Source: Bacillota bacterium (GTDB lineage: Bacteria; Bacillota; Dethiobacteria; Dethiobacterales; Dethiobacteraceae). Taken from it: a stretch of DNA of 11,189 bases. The notes under the pieces are model-generated. The model had not been told where the DNA came from, ran no database searches, and worked only from the letters and a program-made list of their open reading frames with translations. How positions within the stretch are numbered: the first letter of the stretch is position 1; each line of letters starts with the position of its first letter. The DNA is taken from contig JANKMV010000037.1 of NCBI GenBank assembly GCA_024650095.1, forward strand, positions 1 to 11,189. Direction: 5' to 3'. Shown in pieces: positions 1-6,447 of this stretch. The position numbers and the translations under genes were made by a program.

Positions 1-83
1 AGCGCTTGCAATTAGCAAGCGGCAAGTGTAACCAGTACTGAAACGCGCATATTAAGGAAAATGAATAGACGCGCATTTCTTGC
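1..83 (+). repeat. Candidate structured RNA element, copy 1 (mfd leader)
   Basis: This stretch is related to 9937-10011. P1 is a perfect 7-bp hairpin (3-9 with 15-21, loop AATTA). It is followed by GTGTAACCAG at 26-35 and ACTGAAAC at 37-44; GTGT (26-29) can pair with ACGC (43-46), with GC (22-23) and GC (47-48) extending the stem. A third stem pairs AAG and AAA (54-56, 58-60) with TTTCTT (76-81), leaving G57 bulged. GCGC at 45-48 can alternatively pair with GCGC at 71-74. The element ends about 20 bases before the mfd ribosome binding site, so it probably lies in the mfd 5' UTR. I do not recognise it as a known riboswitch class. The left boundary may lie outside the window. Confidence 0.5.
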
Positions 84-114
84 TTTTTGCTAAAGCGTAA
101 CCGGAGGATGACGT

Positions 115-3100
115 ATGATAAACATAGCGGCCGAAATTGCGTCCATGCCACAAATGAAACAACTATTTGATGGCTTACAAAAAACAACCCGAAGTCAACT
201 TGTCTACGGTGTTGATGATAGTGCTCGGCATATGGTGATGGCCGCAATCCGCCAACTAACGCAGCGACCCATCGTTATTGCCACATCTGATTCCGTACAT
301 GCTGGAAAAATTTACGAAGATATTGTGGCTGTTTTTGGCGAAGGCAATGTTTTCTTGTTTCCAGGCAAGGATTTATTATATTACCACGACTTGTTATCCG
401 AAAGCGGGGACGCTTCTGCACAGCGCATTGCTGTACTAAAGCAATTGGCGATGGGGAAGCGTCCCATTGTTGTCACTACGGTGTCCGGCTTAGTGGCAAA
501 AATGTGCCCACTAGAGCGTTGGCAGCAGGCTTGTTTCACATTGGAAACAGGTGCCCAAATTAGTATGAACGAGTTTCTAGAAGAGACAGTGAATGCAGGT
601 TATGAGCGTGTGGAGATGGTGGAAGTCGCGGGTCAGATTTCTGTACGTGGCGGCATCGCTGACATTTATCCTGTGGGAGCGCCTTTGCCTATGCGAATTG
701 AATTTTTTGGTGATGAGGTAGAATCCATTCGTACTTTCGACCCGCTCACGCAACGTTCTCGTGAATCCCTGCAGTCTTTGCAGCTACTGCCAGCAAGAGA
801 AGTTATTATTGGTGAAGAGGAACGTAAACAGGCTCTGCTTTTACTAGAAGTTGAACAGGCTAAATTAGCACAGCAACCCCATAAAGACACTGGCAATCAA
901 AGCAATCTGCAGGAAAAATTAGCGGAACATGTGGAGAAAATTCGTGAAAATGTGTACTTTCCAAGCATTGAACAGTATTTGCTCTATTTTTATCCGCAAC
1001 CAGCAACTTTATTGGATTGGTTTCCCGAGGACACACTGGTCTTTATTAATGACCCACTACGTTGTGAGCAAGCAGCCGAACAGTTAGCCCATGAGCTGGG
1101 AGAAATACAAAGCACTCTTTACGCACAAGGCGAACTCTTGCCACGTCAGGTAGAACTAACCTGGAGTTACCAAGAAATTTTGGCTGCCTCCAGTAAGCAA
1201 GTGGTGGCGTTCTCACTTTTTGTGCAGCAGGGCAGTCCCGTATCCTATCGACGCACCATCTCATTGTCAGCCAAGCCCGTTCCCCGTTTTCTCGGGCAAT
1301 GGGATCTTTTTGCACAAGAGGTTGTGCAATGGCGAGCACATGGGTATCGAATAGTCATTCTTACTTCAACGCGTCAGCGGAGCTCAGGTATTACGGAAGT
1401 ACTGGCAGAACGGAATCTTCCCAGTGCGTATGTATTATCTCAGCCCGACCTCGCCCCACGGACGGTTACGTTATTACAGGGGAGTTTAGAGAGTGGTTTT
1501 GTACTACCCGACCTAAAACTTGCTGTGCTGGCGGAGCAGGATATCTTACCACAACGTAAAAAACGGCGCCGCATCAAGGGCAAAGACGGGGTACGTGTGG
1601 GCGATTATCAAGAGCTACAAGTGGGAGATTTTGTTGTACATGAACAGCATGGCATTGGGCAGTATCTCGGCCTTCGTACCTTGGAAGTAGGGGGAATTAG
1701 CCGCGATTACTTATATATCCAGTATGCTGGTAACGATAAGTTATATATACCCATCGAACAATTAGATGTGGTCCGTAAATATATTGGCATCGAAGGAAAA
1801 AGACCAAAGGCGTCGGCACTAGGTGGAGGAGAATGGACCCGAGTTAAGGCTCGCGTCCAGGCTTCGGTGCAGGAGTTGGCCAAAGAGTTATTGGCCCTTT
1901 ATGCAGCGAGAGAAACAGAGCCAGGGCACTCGTTTTTACCTGATCATGATTGGCAACAGGACTTTGAAGCTGCTTTCCCCTATGAAGAAACACCAGATCA
2001 ATTACAAGCCATTAAAGAGATTAAGGAAGATATGGAGAAAAGTCGGCCGATGGACCGCTTACTATGTGGCGATGTGGGTTATGGTAAGACTGAGGTGGCC
2101 CTACGTGCCGCCTTCAAAGCCATTATGGACGGGTTACAAGCAGCCTTTCTTGTTCCCACCACTGTTTTAGCACAACAGCATTATCGCACGTTTCTAGAGC
2201 GTTTAGAAGGCATTCCCGTTAATGTGGGTATCTTGAGCCGTTTTCAAAATGCCACACAACAAAAGGCGACGCTGCAAGGGCTTAAGGATGGCACCATCGA
2301 TTTGTTGGTGGGGACACATCGTTTATTATCTAAAGATGTTCGTTTTCATGAGCTTGGTTTGCTTGTTGTGGATGAAGAGCAACGCTTTGGTGTTCGTCAT
2401 AAGGAAAGAATCAAAATGCTTAAAAAGAATTTAGACGTCCTAACCATGACCGCCACCCCAATTCCACGGACACTGCATATGTCTTTAGTGGGTGTGAGGG
2501 ATATGAGTGTGATTGAAACACCACCAGAAAATCGTTACCCCATTCAAACCTACGTTTTGGAGTATTCCGATGCACTGATTCGAGAAGCTATTGTACGTGA
2601 AGTTGGGCGAGGTGGTCAAGTCTACTTTGTGCATAACCGTGTGCAATCCATTGATAAATGGGCAGCTCGCCTGCGTAAGCTAGTACCGGAAGCGAAGATT
2701 GCCATTGGGCATGGGCAAATGCCCGAGGATCGTTTAGAAAATGTGATGCTGGCGTTTCTCAAGGGTGAATACGACGTTTTATTGTCAACGACCATTGTGG
2801 AAGCAGGTTTGGATATTCCCAATGTCAACACAATTATCATTCATGATGCAGATAAATTTGGCTTGGCTCAGTTGTATCAACTGCGCGGCCGTGTCGGTCG
2901 CTCTAGCCGTATTGCCTATTGCTATCTAACGTATCAGAAAGATAAAGTTTTAACTGAAGTGGCGGAAAAAAGGCTGCAGGCTATTAAAGAATTTACTGAG
3001 TTAGGTTCAGGCTTTAAGATTGCACTGCGGGACTTGGAAATTCGTGGTTCTGGCAATATTTTAGGCCCTGAACAACACGGCCATATGATGGCGGTGGGAT

Positions 3101-3642
3101 TTGATATGTACGTAAAACTGTTAGAAGATGCGATTCGCACTTATCAGGGGGAACAGCCGGAGAAGAAAATACTCCCGCGTGTTGAAGTACAAGCAGATGC
3201 TTATTTGCCTGCGAGCTATATCTCGGATACGCGGCAAAAAATTCTCTTTTACCAAAAGGTCGCTTCTGTCGAGAATGTGGAAGAAATCGAAGAAGCACGT
3301 GCAGAATTAAGTGATCGTTATGGTCCATTACCAAAGGCCGCAGAAAATCTTTTAAATGTTGCTCATACTCGATTGTTGGCTCAAGAGTTGGATATTATAA
3401 CTGTAACAGAAGAGAGAGATGAGCTCTTACTTCGTTTTTCTTCTAAAACTACTCTCACTGGGAATTTATTGTTGGGGGTGTCAAAGCGCCATCAAGGCCG
3501 ACTTACGGCGTCAATGGGGAAACAAATCATTTTAACCTTTCGCAAAAAGTTTAAAAATGATCGTGAAAAGTTGTTTTTTATTTTGGGTATTCTTAAAGAG
3601 CTTAAAGCGCTTGCTGATAAAACAAAAAAAAATGTAAAATGA
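115..3642 (+). CDS. mfd: Transcription-repair coupling factor Mfd
   Basis: Mfd is a DNA translocase that recognises RNA polymerase stalled at lesions, displaces it and recruits UvrA for nucleotide excision repair. The 1175 residues match the usual full length. The N-terminal third is UvrB-like (for example FPGKDLLYYHDLLSES around residue 82). The RNA-polymerase-interaction (CarD-like) domain starts near residue 500 with VGDFVVHEQHGIG (503-515). The superfamily 2 motor shows Walker A GDVGYGKT (652-659), the DEEQ box (753-756), TATP (779-782) and motif VI QLRGRVGRS (922-930). The C-terminal TRCF domain fills about residues 1020-1150. The ATG at 115 has GGAGG at 103-107 with 7 bases between. No frameshift or missing motif was seen. 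A parvulin gene follows after 21 bases with no terminator between, suggesting co-transcription. Confidence 0.98.
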   Translation: MINIAAEIASMPQMKQLFDGLQKTTRSQLVYGVDDSARHMVMAAIRQLTQRPIVIATSDSVHAGKIYEDIVAVFGEGNVFLFPGKDLLYYHDLLSESGDASAQRIAVLKQLAMGKRPIVVTTVSGLVAKMCPLERWQQACFTLETGAQISMNEFLEETVNAGYERVEMVEVAGQISVRGGIADIYPVGAPLPMRIEFFGDEVESIRTFDPLTQRSRESLQSLQLLPAREVIIGEEERKQALLLLEVEQAKLAQQPHKDTGNQSNLQEKLAEHVEKIRENVYFPSIEQYLLYFYPQPATLLDWFPEDTLVFINDPLRCEQAAEQLAHELGEIQSTLYAQGELLPRQVELTWSYQEILAASSKQVVAFSLFVQQGSPVSYRRTISLSAKPVPRFLGQWDLFAQEVVQWRAHGYRIVILTSTRQRSSGITEVLAERNLPSAYVLSQPDLAPRTVTLLQGSLESGFVLPDLKLAVLAEQDILPQRKKRRRIKGKDGVRVGDYQELQVGDFVVHEQHGIGQYLGLRTLEVGGISRDYLYIQYAGNDKLYIPIEQLDVVRKYIGIEGKRPKASALGGGEWTRVKARVQASVQELAKELLALYAARETEPGHSFLPDHDWQQDFEAAFPYEETPDQLQAIKEIKEDMEKSRPMDRLLCGDVGYGKTEVALRAAFKAIMDGLQAAFLVPTTVLAQQHYRTFLERLEGIPVNVGILSRFQNATQQKATLQGLKDGTIDLLVGTHRLLSKDVRFHELGLLVVDEEQRFGVRHKERIKMLKKNLDVLTMTATPIPRTLHMSLVGVRDMSVIETPPENRYPIQTYVLEYSDALIREAIVREVGRGGQVYFVHNRVQSIDKWAARLRKLVPEAKIAIGHGQMPEDRLENVMLAFLKGEYDVLLSTTIVEAGLDIPNVNTIIIHDADKFGLAQLYQLRGRVGRSSRIAYCYLTYQKDKVLTEVAEKRLQAIKEFTELGSGFKIALRDLEIRGSGNILGPEQHGHMMAVGFDMYVKLLEDAIRTYQGEQPEKKILPRVEVQADAYLPASYISDTRQKILFYQKVASVENVEEIEEARAELSDRYGPLPKAAENLLNVAHTRLLAQELDIITVTEERDELLLRFSSKTTLTGNLLLGVSKRHQGRLTASMGKQIILTFRKKFKNDREKLFFILGILKELKALADKTKKNVK

Positions 3643-3663
3643 TTTTACGAAAGGAAGTATACA

Positions 3664-4569
3664 ATGCTCTTGCAACAAAAAAGAAAAATGAATTTATCTG
3701 TGGCTCTGCTCCTGATGATGGTCCTGCTCTTATCGACTGGTTGTGGAGCAAACAAAGCGGTAGCGGAAGTTAACGGAGAAAAAATTACACGAGCCCAACT
3801 GGACAATTATACAAGCGTCCTTTTGCTCTTTATGCCTGATTTGGAAGAAATGCTGGCAGATAATACGAATCGGCAAGCGTTAGAGGAACGGATTGTCAAT
3901 GCCATGATCGAAAATAAGCTACTTGAACAGTTGTCAAAGAATCGGCAAGTTACTGTTACGGACGCAGATATAAATATAGTCTTCCAAGAGCAAAAGCAAG
4001 AGATTGCCGCCATGGTTGGCGCCGAAGAACTTGATGCGAGAATGAAGGAGCTTAAAATCGAAGATAGTGATATCAAAGAATTCATAGCAGGTTCTGTTTA
4101 TGTGGATAAGCTTATCATGAGTATGGCGTCGGAACTGACGGAAGAGGAAATCGAAAATTATAAGTCGCTACACCCCACCGGAGGTGTGGTGGTCGAGTTG
4201 AGTCATATCTTACTAAAAACTGAAGCAGAGGCGATAGCAACCCGAGAGCGTCTAGTCGCAGGCGAAGATGTGGTAACAGTAGCGGAAGAAGTTTCAACTG
4301 ATCCATCAGCTGCGACCAATAAGGGCTACCTTGGTGAAGTGCCTGCGGATACAGTTGATTTCGACCAGGATTTTATGGCTGGGGCCAATGAGCTTGAAGT
4401 GGATGAGATTTCACAACCTGTGGAAAGTGAACATGGTTGGCACATTATCATTTTGCATGATCGCACTTTACCGACGAACGAGCAAGTCACCTCAAGGGTG
4501 GCTGCGGAACGTTTAGTGAATGTTTTTAATGAATATTATGAGGAGGCAGAGATTAAAACGTTACTGTAG
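3664..4569 (+). CDS. Lipoprotein peptidyl-prolyl isomerase, SurA/PrsA-type parvulin
   Basis: This is a predicted extracytoplasmic folding catalyst that isomerises X-Pro bonds in exported proteins. The start region has basic residues, a hydrophobic stretch (residues 11-23) and a lipobox-like STGC with Cys27 as the lipidation site. A SurA-N-like helical region spans about residues 32-165. The parvulin domain covers about 175-268: it opens with ELSHILLKT (His181), continues through a GYLGEVPAD segment and closes with HGWHIIILHD (His260), the usual parvulin bookends. The total of 301 residues is typical of PrsA-like foldases. The ATG at 3664 has AAGGAAG at 3651-3657, 6 bases upstream. The gene probably reads through from mfd, and no clear terminator separates it from spoVT. 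The choice between PrsA and a generic SurA-N/rotamase protein is not resolved, so no symbol is given. Confidence 0.9.
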   Translation: MLLQQKRKMNLSVALLLMMVLLLSTGCGANKAVAEVNGEKITRAQLDNYTSVLLLFMPDLEEMLADNTNRQALEERIVNAMIENKLLEQLSKNRQVTVTDADINIVFQEQKQEIAAMVGAEELDARMKELKIEDSDIKEFIAGSVYVDKLIMSMASELTEEEIENYKSLHPTGGVVVELSHILLKTEAEAIATRERLVAGEDVVTVAEEVSTDPSAATNKGYLGEVPADTVDFDQDFMAGANELEVDEISQPVESEHGWHIIILHDRTLPTNEQVTSRVAAERLVNVFNEYYEEAEIKTLL

Positions 4570-4596
4570 TTGTATCTTTTCCTAAAACCAATTACG

Positions 4597-4627
4597 TGAA
4601 TAAAACACTTCCCCTCGATATATACTA
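4597..4627 (+). promoter_or_regulatory. Candidate sigma-G-type promoter of spoVT
   Basis: GAATA at 4598-4602 matches the -35 of forespore sigma-G promoters (GMATA). TATACTA at 4621-4627 matches the -10 consensus CATnnTA at every specified base except the first. The spacer is 18 bases, within the accepted range. spoVT of B. subtilis is a sigma-G gene, which fits. The assignment rests on consensus matching only; no good sigma-A -35 sits at the right distance. Confidence 0.45.
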
Positions 4628-4679
4628 TGATTAGAGGTTAAGAATGTAATTGTTTGCAGAAAAAGGAGGGGAAGTCTGC

Positions 4680-5234
4680 TTGAAGGCAACAGGGATTGTA
4701 CGTAGGATAGATGACCTAGGACGTGTTGTCATCCCCAAAGAGATTCGCCGGACGCTCAGGATTCGCGAAGGCGACCCACTAGAAATCTTTGTCGACCGGG
4801 ACGGCGAAGTGATTCTGAAAAAGTACTCGCCGATTGCTGAACTTGGTACGTTTGCTCAGGAATATGCCGATTCTCTTTATGAAGCCATGGGACACATTGC
4901 ACTCATAGCTGATCGGGATACAATTATCGCTGTCGCAGGTGCGCCCAAAAAAGAGTTTATGAACAAAACACTGTCTCCCGCTGTTGAAAAAGTGATGGAA
5001 AGTCGGAAGAGTATCCATATTGGTAGTACGGCTGAACATAAATTTTATAAAGACGTGGATGAGGACAGTGTATCAAAGTTTATGTCGGAAGTGATTGCAC
5101 CTATTATTTCCGAGGGAGATCCCATTGGAGCTGTCATTCTCGGTTCTAAAGAGAAAGAAATGCAAATGGGTGACTTGGAAATGAAGCTTGTGGAAACGGC
5201 TGCAGGTTTTCTAGCCAAACAGATGGAGCAGTAA
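4680..5234 (+). CDS. spoVT: Stage V sporulation protein T (AbrB-family regulator)
   Basis: SpoVT is a forespore transcription factor that modulates sigma-G-dependent genes and spore properties. The product has 184 residues, close to B. subtilis SpoVT (178). Residues 1-50 form the SpoVT/AbrB swapped-hairpin DNA-binding domain with the very characteristic RRIDDLGRVVIPKEIRRTL near the start. The rest (about 55-180) is the GAF-like regulatory domain, ending in AAGFLAKQMEQ. I chose TTG at 4680 because AAGGAGGGG (4663-4671) lies 8 bases upstream and the product then begins KATGIVRR as in known SpoVT. The longer frame from 4650 would place the ribosome binding site inside the coding sequence. A sigma-G-like promoter lies upstream and a hairpin terminator follows. 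Confidence 0.96.
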   Translation: MKATGIVRRIDDLGRVVIPKEIRRTLRIREGDPLEIFVDRDGEVILKKYSPIAELGTFAQEYADSLYEAMGHIALIADRDTIIAVAGAPKKEFMNKTLSPAVEKVMESRKSIHIGSTAEHKFYKDVDEDSVSKFMSEVIAPIISEGDPIGAVILGSKEKEMQMGDLEMKLVETAAGFLAKQMEQ

Positions 5235-5260
5235 GCACTTGAACAAAACACATAACACGT

Positions 5261-5292
5261 AAAAGGACTATCCCTTATCGGAGGTCCTTTTT
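5261..5292 (+). terminator. Probable intrinsic terminator after spoVT
   Basis: AAAAGGAC (5261-5268) pairs perfectly with GTCCTTTT (5284-5291), with a 15-base loop and a short T run ending at 5292. The run is only five T, so strength is moderate. The 3' arm lies inside the loop of a second 7-bp hairpin (5276-5282 with 5292-5298), so the two folds compete. It separates spoVT from the permease gene. Confidence 0.65.
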
Positions 5293-5341
5293 CCGATATA
5301 CGTTTTGTTGTAAGTATCTTGATCTTTATGGGAGCATTGTG

Positions 5342-6193
5342 ATGACAGCGAGAAATAAAGGCATATTCTTAATGGTGATGTCATCATTATTTTTTGCAGT
5401 GATGGCCGCAGCCGTGAAAGTATCCGGTGATTTGCCCACCATGGAAAAAGTTTTTTTTCGCAATATAATCGGCTTTACGGCAACGGGTATTTTTATTTGG
5501 CGTAAAGGTGGCAGTTTTGCCGGATCTAATAAGAAATGGCTATTATTGAGGTCACTTTTTGGTTTTCTGGGCTTGGTTTTCTATTTTTATGCTATTGACC
5601 GCCTGCCACTGGCGAATGCTGTTATTCTCAATCAAATGAATCCCTTTATTACTTTAGTTTTAGCTTATTTATTTTTGCGAGAACATGTATACAACCCGCA
5701 ATGGTTCGCGGTGGGTGTAGCCATGCTAGGCATCTTGCTCATAGTTAAGCCAGGATTTGGCTATACTTTTGCACCCGCTCTAGTAGGTATTCTGTCAGCA
5801 TTTTTTGCTGCTGCCGCTTATACTGTGGTTCGTCATCTTAGACTAACAGATCAGCCCCAAACAATTATATTCTATTTTACGGGTTTTACGACCATGGCTA
5901 CCTTACCTTTTATGGTCTGGGGTAATTTTATTATGCCTGACTTCGCTCAAATGGGCGCACTAGCAACGGTCGGCATCACTGCGACCATTGCGCAATATTT
6001 AATGACATATGCTTATCGCTATAGTGAGGCGGGAGATTTATCAATCTATTCATATAGCAATACGATTTTTGCAGTTGTAATCGCCATGCTTGTATGGCAA
6101 GAATTTCCTGATTTAGTGAGCATAGTTGGTATTATGTTAGTCCTAGTGGGAGCAGTCTTTAATTGGTGGACGAAACAGAAAGCTGATCCTTGA
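5342..6193 (+). CDS. EamA-family (DMT superfamily) permease
   Basis: This is an integral membrane transporter of the drug/metabolite superfamily. The 283 residues hold about ten hydrophobic helices in two repeated EamA halves: the first from about residue 6 to 138, ending in GVAMLGILLIVKPGF, and the second from about 146 to 277, ending in VGIMLVLVGAVFNW. The repeat of such a helix at the end of each half is typical of the family. The first half also has the family-like LPLANAVILNQMNPFI segment. The substrate cannot be told from sequence. ATG at 5342 is preferred over GTG at 5339 because GGGAG (5330-5334) is 7 bases from the ATG and only 4 from the GTG. Terminator-like hairpins flank it on both sides, so it may be its own transcription unit inserted among sporulation genes. 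No strong promoter was recognised. Confidence 0.9.
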   Translation: MTARNKGIFLMVMSSLFFAVMAAAVKVSGDLPTMEKVFFRNIIGFTATGIFIWRKGGSFAGSNKKWLLLRSLFGFLGLVFYFYAIDRLPLANAVILNQMNPFITLVLAYLFLREHVYNPQWFAVGVAMLGILLIVKPGFGYTFAPALVGILSAFFAAAAYTVVRHLRLTDQPQTIIFYFTGFTTMATLPFMVWGNFIMPDFAQMGALATVGITATIAQYLMTYAYRYSEAGDLSIYSYSNTIFAVVIAMLVWQEFPDLVSIVGIMLVLVGAVFNWWTKQKADP

Positions 6194-6222
6194 CTTGATT
6201 CAACTCAATGAAAATAGCAGCT

Positions 6223-6279
6223 TCCAGTAAAACAAATCAGCAAGCGCCAATTTGAGGCTTGCTGATTTGTTTTACTGGA
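6223..6279. terminator. Long perfect inverted repeat, probable bidirectional terminator
   Basis: The two 23-base arms (6223-6245 and 6257-6279) are perfectly complementary around an 11-base loop. The G+C-rich core AGCAAGC/GCTTGCT next to the loop is followed on the 3' arm by ATTTGTTTT, and on the other strand by an equivalent T-rich tract, so it could end transcription in both directions. No T run lies outside the stem. It begins 29 bases after the permease stop codon. A 63-codon frame starting inside its loop is judged spurious. Confidence 0.6.
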
Positions 6280-6395
6280 TTGATATGGATTTTATGCCTT
6301 ATGATGGCATGTTTGCCGCCAGACGAGGAATACTAACCTCGATTTTCTTACGAGATCCCATATTATTTGGTCTAGATGGTTATTTTTACTGTGTA

Positions 6396-6404
6396 TGTTA
6401 TAAT
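6396..6404 (+). promoter_or_regulatory. Extended -10 promoter candidate for the flippase-mazG unit
   Basis: TATAAT (6399-6404) is preceded by TG one base upstream (6396-6397), the extended -10 pattern. The -35 position (about 6376-6381, GATGGT) is poor. It lies 43 bases before the TTG start of the flippase gene and downstream of the inverted repeat, a sensible place for a new transcript. The predicted leader contains a small hairpin, GAGATT with AATCTC (6410-6415 and 6427-6432). Confidence 0.5.
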
Positions 6405-6447
6405 AGGATGAGATTGCAAGGGAGAAAATCTCATGTGAGGTGAGGAC

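Noticed and set aside
1..83. Known riboswitch classes (c-di-GMP, T-box, SAM, TPP, THF, preQ1) for the repeated element
   Set aside because: The conserved sequence signatures of these classes as I know them are absent; only the unassigned hairpin order is present.
1823..2170. 115-codon frame in another phase inside mfd, plus several antisense frames in mfd
   Set aside because: mfd is intact and carries all its motifs across these positions; the alternative frames have unlikely composition and no credible starts, so they are shadows.
6252..6443. 63-codon open frame between the permease and the flippase
   Set aside because: It starts in the loop of the inverted repeat, has no ribosome binding site, overlaps the extended -10 promoter and has no recognisable protein features.
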